Positions 1-12,259 of a DNA stretch of 64,000 nt are shown here, one piece after another (positions within the stretch are counted from its first letter, which is position 1; every line of letters starts with the position of its first letter). The stretch comes from Neocallimastix lanati (nom. inval.) (lineage: Eukaryota > Neocallimastigomycota > Neocallimastigomycetes > Neocallimastigales > Neocallimastigaceae). The stretch is taken from assembly GCA_016946835.1 (NCBI GenBank), contig JACVTC010000154.1, positions 283,501-347,500 on the forward strand. Reading direction: 5' to 3'. Under the pieces are notes generated by a model. The model was not told the origin of the DNA. It was given only the letters and a program-made list of their open reading frames with translations, and did no database searches. The translations under genes and the position numbers were made by a program.

Positions 1-1190
1 AGTGGAGGTGGTTCTTTTTTTTTTTTTTTTTTTTTTTTCAAAATGAACTTCAAAAGATGGTTCAATTTCAAAAGCATAAATAACTGGACGAATCCTAAGA
101 TTCTTTGATAATTCTAATATATAAGGAATCAAGTTTACTAAGTTTTATTTTTTTTATTACTGTGGTGAATAATAGGTAAACTATTAATCCATATTTTATT
201 ACCTAGTTTGAAATAAAAGGTTTCAATTCTATGTTTATTGGCGAATTCCTTTTGTTTTTTTATTGATTGCAGTAAATTCACTTAAAACATTTTAATCAAC
301 TTAACAAAACTTTGTGTAAATTCTTCGAAACATCTGTTTTGTTTGGAATTTCAGAGAAATGTGATGGATTGAAACTATAATTTACATGAAAGGGAGAAAG
401 TTTTGTTGAATCTTGAATTGCATTATTATAACTAAAATCCTCAAGATATAAAAAATTACACCAGTCAGTACTTTTGAAATTAGTATAATATCTTAAGTAT
501 TGTTCGATAATAATGGAGTTCAGTTACGGTAGAAACTGATAGCAGAAATTATCAGCTTCTTCCATAAAATGGAATTCACGATTTAGTTAAGCAAGAACAG
601 TATTGGAAGAAAACTTTGATTTAATATAGTCAAAGGCAAATTGAACATCAGAAGACTAGATAAATTTAACATTCTTTTTTAACAATTTGTTTAGGGGCTG
701 AGCTAACTGAGAAAATCAGGGAATAAAACAACATTAATAGTTGATGAAACCAAGGACAGATTGAAATTGAAAGGTAATTAGTGTAGGCCATTGGAGAATG
801 GAAGAGAAATTGTTAGGTTCCATAAAAATTCCATCAGAGGATATTTTGTGTCCGAGAAAATCGATTAAAGAGAAGAAAAATTCACATATTTCTGACTTTC
901 AAAGATTGGTTGGAGTAATCTGGTAAGAACAATAATGAGTATCTAAGTTTATTGAAAACACAATAATATCATCAATGTAGTAGAAAACGAATTTGTCAAT
1001 GACATCTTCAAAAACATCATTAATAAAATGTTGAAAAACTACGGGAGAATTCTTTAGTCCAAAAAACATAACTAACTATTCAAAGTGACCATTTACAAGT
1101 AAAGGCGTTATTCATCACTATTTTTGATTCGAATTAGATCGTAAGAGGCCTTAAGATCTAATTTTGAGAATACTTACTTTTCATTTAATG
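1..1190 (-). pseudogene. Relic of a Ty3/gypsy retrotransposon pol gene
   Basis: Read on the minus strand, 1190 down to about 560 gives a recognisable gypsy reverse transcriptase broken by many stops and shifts: a KLDLKASYDL-like stretch, [20 protein letters not shown], then the catalytic YIDD near 975-985 and an FLGHKIS segment. Below about 535 the text jumps to the integrase C-terminal part (EQYLRYYTNF, then YNNAIQDSTKLSPFHVNY). The RNase H tail and most of the integrase core are therefore deleted. It is a different, older lineage from the element at 5474-12259, because the shared motifs differ at many residues. It is cut at the window start, so its 3' end is not visible. No LTR was identified. 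It is certainly non-functional. Confidence 0.85.
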
Positions 1191-1614
1191 TTCAAATAAA
1201 TACACATACATAAAAAAAATATAATAAATTTATTATACTATAATGAATTATTTATTTTATACTAATAAATAATAAATAATAAACATAAAATATTAAATAT
1301 TAAATATTAAATATTAAATAAAAAAACATAAAATATTAAATATTAAATATTAAATATTAAATAAAAAACATAAAATATTAAATATTAAATATTAAATGTT
1401 AAATGTTAAATAGTTGAATGTGAATAATTTATTAATACATTATACACTTTTATTACATTCAAATTTGGTGGATGTAGTTTTTTTTACCATATAAATTTAA
1501 AAAAAAACATAAAGAATAACTAGAATTTTTATTATTCAAATATTATTGGTTAAAATTTTATTAAATGATAATATTTAGAAATTTATAGCAATTTTATTTT
1601 AATAAAATAAAAAT
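1191..1614. other. AT-rich spacer with short tandem repeats
   Basis: No gene is seen. About 1280-1400 holds runs of a TAAATAT-type unit in two blocks separated by an A-rich stretch that ends in CATAAAATAT, so the blocks look like a local duplication. The stretch joins the gypsy relic to the outer edge of the left inverted arm. No convincing transposon terminus was found here. Confidence 0.6.
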
Positions 1615-3560
1615 AATAAGAAAACTTTTTTTTAAACATTAAAAAATAAAAAAATAAAATAAAATAAAAAATAAAAAATAAAAAAAATAAATAAATAAAT
1701 AAATAAAATAGTAAATAAAGAAATAATAAATAATTAATAATTAAATAATTATTTAAATAATTATATAATTAATTAAAAAATGGTTTATTATTTTAAATAT
1801 TAAAAAAAAAAAAGTTTCAAAGCATTAAAAGTATATTTATTAAAATATTTTATTGAAAATTTTTAATTATCAATGGAAGACAATATAGAAATTGAAATAA
1901 GTGAAACAAATCGAGGAAATGAACAAATTATTATTAATAAAAAACACAAAGTTAATTTTTCATTTCAAAGGAAAGATAAATCAAAAATTTATAGATGCAC
2001 TGAATATAAGACTTTAAATAAATGTAAATCTTTAATTATTTTAAATAATAAAAAGGAGGTTTTAAAATATGAAAGTTTACATAACCATCTCGAAAAAGAA
2101 ATTGATGTGCCTATATCAGTAGCAAAACATAAAATTAAGGAAGAAATTAAGAAAAATTCAATTCCTATGGATATAAAACCTAAACATATATTTAATGCCG
2201 TTTCTCAAGAAATGGGACTTATATGTCCCGAATATAGTACAATTAGATCCCAAATAATAAGAAATATAAATAAACAATTTCCTCCAAACATAGAAAGTTT
2301 TGATGATATTCCCATTGAATCAAAATATTATAAAACGAAAAGAAATGAAAATTTTATGATATTTAAAAATACTGATCTAATAATCTTTCAATCACCATTC
2401 CAAGCATATTTATTTTCGAATTATCATAAAAATATATTTGCGGACGGTACATTTTATGCAGCACCGAAATTTAGTTATCAGTTATTTATAACAAGAACTT
2501 ATGTTGGGTAATTTAATATGTTTTGCACTACTTCCGTTTCTATATTAAAAAATAAAAAACAATCTACATATGAAACATCATTTAAAGAAATAAAAAAAAA
2601 AAGCAAATAAATTTAGGTGTAATACATTAATTACTACAATTGATTTTCATTGTGATTTTGAACAAGGTATATCTAATGCCGCAAAAAAAGTTTTTCCCAA
2701 TATAAATATTAAATATTGTGTTTGGCATTACAAAAGATCATTAGAAAAACAAAAAAATATATTATGTTATCATAAAGTGAAGAATAATAATGATGTATTT
2801 ATTTATTATAAAGTTATTTCGAACTTACCCTTTATAAACCTTAACTATATATTTGATATTTATATTATAATAAAAAGAATTTTTCAAAAAAAAAAAAGTA
2901 TAATAATTTTCTACAATTTTTAGAATATTTTAATAAAAATTATCTACTTAAGTATAATGTTAATGATTGGAATTATTATGAAAATATAGAGCATTTAACA
3001 AACAATGCATCAGAATCTTATATTAGCTACTTAAATAATATATTTCCAAATAAACCTTTATTTTATAAATATATATATTAAAAGAAGAAGAAAACTTATC
3101 TTATAATGATTACCAAAGGAGAACACTAAAGGAACTTGGAAAAAAAAGCAAAAAATATTTAGTGCAACTGATGAAATTAAAATTTTAATTGAAAATTACA
3201 AAAGTAAGGAAATAAATTTATTTTATAATGGATACAACAGAATTGAATTAGTTAAATTATAGAAAGATTGCTTAATTGATTTAAACGATATAAATATTAA
3301 TTTAAAATAAATAATCTTAATTTAAAAAAATGCTAGAAAAATACAAATTTATTTATTTTAAATTTATATTTATAATGGTTTAAATAAAAATTAAATAATC
3401 ATAATTTAAAAAAATGCTAGAAAAATACAAATTTATTTACCTATTGTGTTTATTTAATAATCTTAATAGAAATTAATTTTTAGTTATTTTTATTAAGTAA
3501 TTTATAACTAAAACCGATTTATTTGAAACTAGTTAAAATTTTATTAATATCAATATCAAT
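1615..3560 (+). repeat. Left arm of a 1.95-kb inverted repeat
   Basis: This stretch is repeated in reverse complement at 19103-21097. The match starts near the AATAAGAAAAC sequence at 1615. It continues through the transposase relic and ends in the ATATCAATATCAAT sequence near 3560. The 212-codon reading frame inside is identical in translation in both arms. The differences I can see are in homopolymer lengths and a short extra block near the outer end of the right arm. The arms enclose about 15.5 kb. Confidence 0.92.
1873..3250 (+). pseudogene. Broken FLYWCH/MULE-type transposase (left copy)
   Basis: An open frame of 212 codons (1873-2511) starts with MEDNIEIEISETNRG. It carries a FLYWCH/WRKY-GCM1-like zinc-binding region (RCTEYKTLNKCKS, then ESLHNHLEKE, i.e. 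Cys-Cys-His-His) and ends just after FADGTFYAAPKFSYQ, which supplies the first acidic residue of a MULE (Mutator-like) DDE core. After an in-frame TAA and frame changes in A-runs, coding-like text continues. TIDFHCDFEQGISNAAKKVFP is near 2640-2700, CVWHY follows at about 2718-2732, and TNNASESY is near 2998-3025. That order (DGTF, DFE, C-x2-H, TNN-x2-E) is the MULE signature. The lesions make it inactive as read. An intron at 2512 could explain part of the break but not the later shifts. The same lesions occur in the inverted copy. Confidence 0.85.
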
Positions 3561-3778
3561 ATCAATATTATATCATTATAAATTTTATTAATATCAATAT
3601 CAATATTATATCATTATAAATTTTATTAATATCAATATCAATATTATATAATTAAAAATTTTATTAATATCAATATCAATATTATATAATTAAAAATTTA
3701 TTAATATCAATATCAATATTATATAATTATAAATTTTATTAATATCAATATCAATATTATATTATTATAAATTTTATT
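3561..3778. repeat. 38-bp minisatellite next to the left arm
   Basis: About six copies of a 38-bp unit containing AAATTTTATTAATATCAATA, with starts near 3580, 3618, 3656, 3694, 3731 and 3769. The copia element inserted into this array: its left TSD lies in the last unit, and the array sequence resumes at 16771 beyond the right LTR. Confidence 0.85.
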
Positions 3779-4055
3779 TGTTAAATATCACAGTTATGTA
3801 CAGTTATGTGTTTAATTACATTGTACATTATACTACATTATTAAGTGTAAAATATTTTTTTATTCGATAATATAATGCAGTGTAACTTTAAATGTTACCA
3901 ATAATGTTAGACTAGAAAATAAATATAAATAACATGTAATAACATATTCTTAAATGATGAAGGTCTTTCTAAATGTAAATGCAATAAATAAATAAATAAA
4001 TAAACACATAAAAAAATATAAATATCATTTCTGAATTTAAGTGTTATATTTAACA
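3779..4055 (+). repeat. Left (5') LTR of the copia element
   Basis: A 277-bp repeat with perfect terminal inverted TGTTAAATA/TATTTAACA. It is 13 bp longer than the right LTR, mainly because of a repeated CAGTTATGT block near 3789-3808. The sequence just inside (4056 on) contains GAGTC-TCAAT-GACTC, a short hairpin. I could not assign a tRNA primer. Confidence 0.93.
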
Positions 4056-4174
4056 GATTAAGAGTCTCAATGACTCAATAATTCATTAACAATTGCTGAT
4101 ATCAAAATCCAATATATTAAATATTAAACATTCATTAAATATCAAAATAAAGAAATATTGGCAGTCACATTAAA

Positions 4175-5473
4175 ATGACTAAATCAGATAATTCAACAGC
4201 TACAGGGAGTTCTTCAAAAACTTCTTCAAAGACAACAAAGACTACAAATACATCTAGTACAACAATGAATGATACTCTTGTCGAAGTAGAACCTCCAAAT
4301 ATTCAAACCAACACAATTAATAAATTTCACATTCAAAACTTTAGAATTACAAAAGAAAACTTTCATAAATGGTATTTAGACTTAAAATTATTCCTTGATT
4401 CTGAAGAATTGGGTGATTATATATCAAAGAATATTAAAGATATAAACACAAATAAAAAACATTTAAAATATGACAGTACAGTCAGAATTATAATATTGAA
4501 CAGCCTCGACGAATATACAAAAAGCTTATTAAATAATTGTACAAGTGCCTACTTAATGATAAAGGAATTAAAGAAAAGATTTTCAGAAACAGGCCCTTCA
4601 AGATTATTTGAAATTGAAATGAAGATAAAACAGCTAGAAACGAAAACGATGACTTTAAACTGTATTTAGATAATCTTAACTCATTATTTACAGAATACAA
4701 TAACGAGGCAAAATCTCAAAATAAGCCAGAACTAAGTGAAAAAACAAAAGTCTTGTATTCTTTAGAGGAACTAAATAAAGTCGGCATTGCATATTCATTC
4801 ACATTTCTATATGTTGAAAAGACATTTAAGGATTTAAAAGAAGACATAACAAAACTAAGTACCTTAATTAAGAAAAGTAAAAGTATTAAACCAGTAGAAA
4901 TCAAGGAAATATATCAACACGAAGATCAAATTAATAGAGTCCGAAATGGGAAACACCCATATAATTTTAATAAAGAAGCATATTCCAACGAATACTGTCA
5001 ATATTGCCATAAAAATGGGCACACTACTGATAACTGTTTCTTCAACCCATCGAATTCACCAAATAATAACTATAGAGGAGAAAAGAAAAATATTAATAAT
5101 AAGTCAAGAAACAAAATTAAAATTAAAAGAACATCTTTAAACAGGAAAGGTAGTAAAAGAAACTTCAAATCTTATAACATTAATTATGAAGAACAAAACA
5201 ATTCGAATTCAGATTCAGATCCTTCATTCGACTTCTGCTTCAATATAAAAACTAATATTGTAAAAGATAATTTTAATAACAGTTCAATAACTTCCAGGAA
5301 CATAAGGGTAAATAAAGTAACTACCGAAATCTTAAAAGAAGAAAATAATATTATGGAAGATAACAATATAGAATCATGGATCATTGATAGTGGAACAGGG
5401 ATTAATTTATCTAAGAATATAAAAATATTATCAAACATTGAAGAAGTTGCTAATAGAGGAATTACATACCTAA
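4175..5473 (+). pseudogene. Copia gag and start of protease, frameshifted
   Basis: Two frames together make a copia Gag. The first is 4175-4669, with TKENFHKWYLDLKLFLDSEE typical of the UBN2/copia gag domain. The second begins before 4753; the shift lies near 4640, where the gag text continues in another frame as DDFKLYLDNLNSLFTEY. At 4996-5037 there is a CCHC zinc knuckle (CQYCHKNGHTTDNC), used for RNA binding. WIIDSGTG at about 5377-5400 is the protease active-site motif. The frame is cut at 5473 by the gypsy insertion, and the remainder of the polyprotein resumes at 12260. The frameshift alone makes this inactive. Confidence 0.88.
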
Positions 5474-6248
5474 TATAAAGTTTTGATTTAAAAAATAGAT
5501 TATAAGTCAAAAATTATAATAACACTAAATAACACAAAAATGTTTTATAAACAAATAAGTTTTATTATATTTAGATTTTAAAATAATCTTTATTAATTAT
5601 TAGTGTTATTAACAATAAATCGTTAATAACAATTACATCGATTAAAATACATGAAATTTGGTTAACTATTTATATTTTTATCTTATTACATTTAGAATAT
5701 ATAATTCCTATTGAATTATATTATCTAACTATTTATTTAAAAACAATACTAACCTAAACTAATAATAAATAATTAACTATTACTAAATAAAGAAAATTAT
5801 AATTAATAACTAAAATAAATATAAACAATTTCAATCGAGCTCATTTATTATTTATTTATTATTTAAATATTATTAATAAATTCTTATTATATTTTCTATT
5901 TAAAATTAATATAAAAGTTGTCATAATTATTTAATATGATTTTAGCATAAAATGCCGCAAGTTTCAACATGACTAATTGCATAGTTTCATGTTGTTAATT
6001 TATCTTGTAAAAAACCTTAACTCTTATTATTTAAATTAAATTACATAAAAAGAAATGATTTTCAATTACTAGTTTCACAAGAGAAATTTTTAATTTATTA
6101 ATATGATTGGGAAGAAGTCGAAGTTTTGTTTAAAATTATTTGCAATAATTTTTTATACACGTGATTTTTAATAGATTTATTTCAATTTTACTTAAATTTA
6201 TGATTAAATTTAATTAAAATTTATAAAGATATTAATAATATCTTTACA
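5474..6248 (-). repeat. 3' LTR of the gypsy element (775 bp)
   Basis: On the plus strand it starts TATAAAG and ends CTTTACA, so on the coding strand it is TGTAAAG...CTTTATA. The coding-strand 3' end is TA rather than the usual CA. The coding-strand 5' end is a perfect 23-nt palindrome (6224-6246, arms TAAAGATATTA around a single A). Confidence 0.95.
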
Positions 6249-6275
6249 ATCTCGCCCCTTAAGTCGAGCTCCTGC
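6249..6275 (-). other. Polypurine tract of the gypsy element
   Basis: On the minus strand the sequence next to the 3' LTR reads TTAAGGGGCGAGAT, a purine-rich tract of the kind that primes plus-strand synthesis in LTR elements. Its place between the pol stop codon (6286) and the LTR fits. Confidence 0.75.
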
Positions 6276-6285
6276 AAGATTAACT

Positions 6286-9200
6286 TTAAGAAGGAAGATC
6301 AATTACAAAAGGTTGATATTTATGTCTAACATAGTACTCGTTTGCATCATCAGGTGGTTGACAGAATTCGTTGTTAACATTCGAAGATTTGTTCTTCTTT
6401 TCTTTTCTGTAATATTCTTGTATTAATTGTCTATCAAGAATTTGATCTTCATCAATCCAAGTATTTTCACTAAAATCGCATCCTTTCCATTTAATCAAGT
6501 AACGATTCTTATTGTTAAAGGTTTTCATTTTAATTATTCTTTCAGGAGTTCTATCAATTGTATCCGTATTAAGATTAATATTTCTTCTACGAGTATTTCT
6601 TCTGTTTGAAAATTCATTTTCATGGTAAGGTTCGAGAAGTGAAACATGAAATACAGGGTGACAACGCATATTATTAGGAAGTTTAAGTTCGTACGCTAAG
6701 TCACTAACTTTTCTTATTATTTCAAAAGGTCCTATTAGTTGATCAGATAATTTTCTATTTTTCTTTGTTGTATTACCCTTTAAAAGATAAACTTTATTTC
6801 CTACTTTAAAATCTGGAGAATCCATTCTTTTCAGATCTGCATATTTCTTATAAGTCTTTTTTGCTTGCTCTAAGTTTTCTTTTAAAAATTTAATGTTTTC
6901 ATTAATATTTAATATTCTTTTCTCAGCTCTATGCGGATTCTCATTTGAAGGAATTTCAGGATTAAATTTCGGATTAAAACCATAATTTGCAAAAAATGGT
7001 GATTGATTTATTGACTGTTGTAAAGTATTATTATAGGAAAATTCTGCAAAAGGTAATAAATCAAGCCAGTTATTTTGCTTTTCATTGATGAAACAACGAA
7101 GATATTGTTCCAATATCGAGTTCACCCTCTCCGTTTGACCATCGGTCTGCGGGTGATAAGCAGTAGAAAAAGAATGCTTAATATTTAAAAGAGAGCAAAG
7201 ACGATTCCAAAAATCAGAGGTAAACTGAGAACCACGATCAGAAATAATAGAATCGGGGAAACCATGAAGTTTAAAAATATTAGCAATGAAAGAATCAGCA
7301 GCAATAGAAGCAGTAGGAAGACATCTAAAAGGTATAAAATGAGCCATTTTAGTTAAGCGATCCACAACAACCATTATAGTGGTCATATCTTTGGATTTCG
7401 GAAGTTCAACAATAAAATCCATAGAGATAGCAGACCAGGCTCTATTTGGTGTAGAAAGTGGAGAAAGTAAACCATATGGCTTATGTCTTGGGATTTTGGA
7501 TTTTGAACAAATTTCACAAGATTTAATAAACATTTTAACATCTTTTTGTAATTTAGGCCACCAGAAATTACGAGAAATAAGTTCAATAGTTTTATTAATT
7601 CCAAAATGACCAGCAGAAATAGAGTCATGATGGAGTTCTAAAACTCTTATTCTAATTTTATTGGGAACATAAATTAAATTTTCAAAAAGTAAATAACCAT
7701 TTTTGTCAAGAGAAAATTTATCGATTTTACTAAAAGGGGGATCTTTTGATTTATCATTTTTAAGAAATTCAGTTATTTTGCAATAGAATTCATCATTAGC
7801 TAGAGAATCATGAATAGAGGAGATTAAAGAATCATTCTTAAAACTACATGAATTAATAACGCATGAAATAGGACGAACACTAGCAAATAAATGATCACTA
7901 CATCTTGATAAAATATCTGGTTTACCTGACTTTTTACCAGCTCTGTAAATTAGTTTAAAATCAAATCTAGATAAGAATTCATACCAACGAATTTGGCGTT
8001 GGGAAAGAAGTTCAGGTTTTCGAGGGAAAGTTAAATTCTTATGATCAGTATAAATAATAAACTGATGGCGAGCTCCTTCTAAGTAATGTCTCCATCCTTC
8101 CAATGCAACTTTAATAGCAAGAAGTTCTTTGTCATAGATAGGGTAATTTCTTTGGGATTTAGTTAAGCTAGTAGAAATAAAAGCAATTGGATGCAAATGC
8201 CCATCAAATTCCTGAGAAAGAATTGCACCAACAGCAAAATTACTAGTATCAGTTTCAACAATGAATTGTTTGTTGCTATCAGGATGTTTCGAAATAGGAG
8301 CAGTAGTAAATAATTCTTTTAAAGTATCAAACGCTTTTTGTTGTTCAGAACTCCAATTAAAAGGAACATTTTTTCTAGTTAATTTGTGGAGAGGATTTTC
8401 AATTTTCGCAAAGTCTTTAATAAAAATTCTGTAATAATTACAAAGTCCAATAAACGATTGAATTTCTTTAACGTTTGTTGGAACAGGCCAATCTAAAATT
8501 GCTTTAACTTTTTCTTTATCCATTTTAATTCCATCTCTTGATAAAACATAACCAAGAAAGGTAGTTTCAGTTACATCAAATTCACACTTTTCTAATTTAA
8601 CAACTAAATGATTCTCTAACAATTTTCTTAAAACTTTCTTAACATGTACATGATGTTCTTCCAAAGTATTAGAATAAATTAAAATGTCATCAATGTAAGA
8701 GATTACAAAATCATCTAAGTAATCACTGAGAACATCATTTATAAAATGTTGGAATGTAGCAGGGGCATTCTTAAGCCCAAAAGGCATAACGAGATATTCA
8801 AAGTGCCCGTATCTTGTACGAAAGGCAGTTTTGTACTCGTCACCTTCTTTAATTCTTACTAAGTTATAAGCAGATTTTAAATCTAACTTAGTAAAATATT
8901 TAGCACCTTTAACTCTATCCAACAATTCACTAATTAAAGGAAGTGGATAAGAGTTACGGATGGTCATTTCGTTCAATTTTCTATAATCAATAACTGGTCT
9001 ATAAGTACCATCCTTTTTTCTAACAAATAAAATAGGTGCACCAGCAGGAGAAGAAGATTTCCTAATAAAACCCTTTTTTAAATTCTCTTCTAAATATTTC
9101 TTTAATTCTCCTCTCTCCGTTTCAGTTAAAGGGTACAACGGACCATAAAATAGACTACAATTATCTTTTAATTTAATTTCACAATCATAATTACGATGCG

Positions 9201-11106
9201 GAGGTAACACATTACAATTATTTTCATTAAACACTTCTTTAAACATCAAATAGATTTCAGGTACTTCGACCTTTTCACCATCTTTATTTAAATTATTATC
9301 TTCATCATTACATTTTTCAATTACATTTAATTTCTTACATTTACTAGATTCACAAATTTTCTTTAAAATCCTTAAACTATTAGTACTAATTTTACTATCA
9401 CAATTCATAACAATAATATCATCACTATCGCTAAAGTTATCACTATCACTAATGCTATCACTAAAATTATCTAACATAAAAGTATCATTAATATCACTAT
9501 CACTATCATAATTATTAAATTCAGAGCAAGTTCTAATACGAGTTCGGCGGCCACGAATAGAAATTTCTTCTTCTGAGTCAGAGTCGGAATCAGAGTCAAA
9601 GAGAGGTTTTCTTTTTCTTGATTCTTCAATAATAACTTTGTTTTCTTCTAGGTTGGTAGCAGGTTCTTTTCCTTTGTTCCTTTTCTTGTTCTTGTTTTTC
9701 CTTTTTCTTTTACCATTGTTACAATGTCTTGCACAGAAACCGGATCCGAAAGAAATCTTCTTTGCGTCATGGTAGTTGTAGGGGGAGTGCTTATTGATCC
9801 ATGGTAAACCCAAGATAATATCAACATCAGGAATCCTGAGAACATAGAGTTGAATCGTTTCCAAGTGGTTCCTTAAACGAAGAACGCATTTCTCAGTTTC
9901 CTTTTTTACTGATGAAACACCATATCCAAGACCAGTAACACGGAAAGGTTCTTCGATTTCTTTTGTTTTAATTCCAAAGGCTTTAGCGAATTCAGGATGG
10001 ATAAAATTAAGATCAGAACCAGAATCGATCAGAACTCTTGCTTTTACTTCTTCTATATCGTTTGTTTTAATATAGAAATCAATGATATTACTTTTCTTTG
10101 TCAAAAGTGAGTTTTGTTCTTCCACGATTTTTCTAACTTTGACAATATCTTCTTGGCTGTTGATTCTTCTAATTCTTCTTAAACTACTTGAGGGTGTGGT
10201 AGCGGTGTTTTCTTGTTTACTGATAATCTTGACTCCGGCAGGTTTCTTCTTATTTGGACAGTTAAAATAGCGATGACCTGGTTTTTTACAATAATAGCAC
10301 AATCCTTTCCTTCTTTCTTCATCTCTTGAATTCGAGTTTTCTTGATATAATTTCTGGTTAGAAGGGAAGTAACTTGTATTCGTTTGTCCTCTCTTAATTC
10401 TGTATAAATCTATTTCCATTGGGTCACTAGTAGACGCATGATTATTATTATTTATTTCCTTACGATGGTAATAATTATGATAGAAAAATTCATTTATTTC
10501 ATGTCTCTTAGTTAAGCTTTCGATACTAAGGACATCAGTGAAAAGTCTTCTTAAGTTGTTGGGATTTGGATTTACCACTGCAAGGTGCTCCCTCATCTTG
10601 TAGTGAAGTCCTTTTACAAACATATAAATCTTAGCAGAATCGTTAAAATCTGAATGTCTGCTGATTTTATTAAATTCATTTATATACTCACTAACATGAC
10701 CAAATTTATGTTGTCGGATGCTGCATAATTTACCGTTTGCGACAACTGTGCTCATGTCCTGCTCTCCAAATTGATTTCTTAATTCTTAAATAAAATCTTC
10801 ATAAACATTGAGCAGGGGATCATTATTTCTTCGCAAGTTTGAGGCCCATATCAAGGGATCACCGACAAGATAAGAAATTATAAATCTGACCTTTGTATGG
10901 TCGTTATTGAAACCTTGTGGATTGGCCTCCATAGCTATTTCAGCTCTTGTAAGGAAGCCATCAAAGTCCTTCTTGATTCCAGAAAATAGCGGTGGTTCGT
11001 TAACAATCTTTTGATTGTTACGGGGCAGAACTTGATGATTCTCTTGATTCATTTCTTGCAGGTTAAGGTCTTCGAATCTTCTTATTAGGTTGTTAAATCC
11101 CTCCAA
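6286..11106 (-). pseudogene. Gypsy gag-pol polyprotein with chromodomain, one in-frame stop
   Basis: The frame starts at 11106 (MEGFNNLIRRFEDLN) and is open to a TAA at 10788-10786. The same frame then continues without another stop to 6286. Counting from the Met at 10755, the long part has 1489 residues: end of Gag; CCHC knuckle 153-166; protease DSGS at 244-247; a basic then Asp/Ser-rich insert about 349-450; reverse transcriptase with YIDD at 687-690; RNase H with the TDTS Asp near 836; integrase zinc finger (H1043, H1050, C1080, C1083); DD35E core D1113, D1173, E1209; GPF module near 1342; chromodomain about 1404-1450 (YLIKWKGCDFSENTW). A CAA to TAA change would account for the stop. Apart from it all catalytic motifs are present. 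Readthrough cannot be excluded. Confidence 0.95.
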
Positions 11107-11486
11107 TTTGATTATTTTAAATTGACTTAAATTTTTGCAATTTCTTTAACAAAAATATCAAACAAATAAATATTTCAAACTATAACGTTTTTTTCATCTA
11201 GTCGATCTAGCTCTATCCTTTGAAGCGGTGCTGTCGAGTAAACGTAACGTTATAAATTAAAATATTAAAGGTTTATGGTTTTTCGAATCTTGTTCTAAGA
11301 CGTGTAATTGTAATTTCGGTAGCAATATTATAGAGCTGGTGGCAATATTCTGAAACTGGTAGCAATAATCTAAAACTGGTAAAAAAAATATTTTGAATCA
11401 AGCCACACACAAGCCACTGTTAACGTATCACGTGTTATAATCTTGACTTATAACGTATTTTATTGAGAGAAAAAGGTAATTGTTAT
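11107..11486 (-). other. Gypsy 5' leader between LTR and gag
   Basis: This is the untranslated stretch between the 5' LTR (right) and the gag start. It includes short near-repeats of an AAACTGGTAGCAATA-type unit (about 11330-11385, read on the plus strand). The minus strand just inside the LTR reads ATAACAATTACC; I could not match this to a tRNA primer. Confidence 0.6.
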
Positions 11487-12259
11487 TATAAAGTTTTGAT
11501 TTAAAAAATAGATTATAAGTCAAAAATTATAATAACACTAAATAACACAAAAATGTTTTATAAACAAATAAGTTTTATTATATTTAGATTTTAAAATAAT
11601 CTTTATTAATTATTAGTGTTATTAACAATAAATCGTTAATAACAATTACATCGATTAAAATACATGAAATTTGGTTAACTATTTATATTTTTATCTTATT
11701 ACATTTAGAATATATAATTCCTATTGAATTATATTATCTAACTATTTATTTAAAAACAATACTAACCTAAACTAATAATAAATAATTAACTATTACTAAA
11801 TAAAGAAAATTATAATTAATAATTAAAATAAATATAAACAATTTCAATCGAGCTCATTTATTATTTATTTATTATTTAAATATTATTAATAAATTCTTAT
11901 TATATTTTCTATTTAAAATTAATATAAAAGTTGTCATAATTATTTAATATGATTTTAGCATAAAATGCCGCAAGTTTCAACATGACTAATTGCATAGTTT
12001 CATGTTGTTAATTTATCTTGTAAAAAACCTTAACTCTTATTATTTAAATTAAATTACATAAAAAGAAATGATTTTCAATTACTAGTTTCACAAGAGAAAT
12101 TTTTAATTTATTAATATGATTGGGAAGAAGTCGAAGTTTTGTTTAAAATTATTTGCAATAATTTTATACACGTGATTTTTAATAGATTTATTTCAATTTT
12201 ACTTAAATTTATGATTAAATTTAATTAAAATTTATAAAGATATTAATAATATCTTTACA
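11487..12259 (-). repeat. 5' LTR of the gypsy element (773 bp)
   Basis: Same ends as the left LTR, including the TA rather than CA end and the 23-nt palindrome. It is two bases shorter in the T-run before TACACGTG. It is followed at 12260 by the second copy of CCTAA, and then the copia coding text resumes. Confidence 0.95.

Larger units (their letters stand above)
5474..12259 (-). mobile_element. Nearly intact Ty3/gypsy chromovirus nested in the copia element
   Basis: 6786 bp bounded by LTRs at 5474-6248 and 11487-12259, with target duplication CCTAA (5469-5473 and 12260-12264). The LTRs differ by one C/T site (5810 against 11823) and two Ts in one T-run, so insertion is recent. Coding is on the minus strand, with 5' LTR on the right. 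A polypurine tract (AAGGGGCGAGA, minus strand) lies directly next to the left LTR. It encodes one gag-pol reading frame interrupted by a single stop. It is the youngest element in the nest and was possibly mobile until lately. Confidence 0.97.

Noticed and set aside
3561-3778. CRISPR-like regular repeats.
   Set aside because: The repeats are contiguous 38-bp units without unique spacers, in a eukaryotic context with introns.
4056-4080. tRNA primer-binding sites of the copia and gypsy elements.
   Set aside because: The sequences next to the LTRs did not match any tRNA 3' end that I could recall with confidence.
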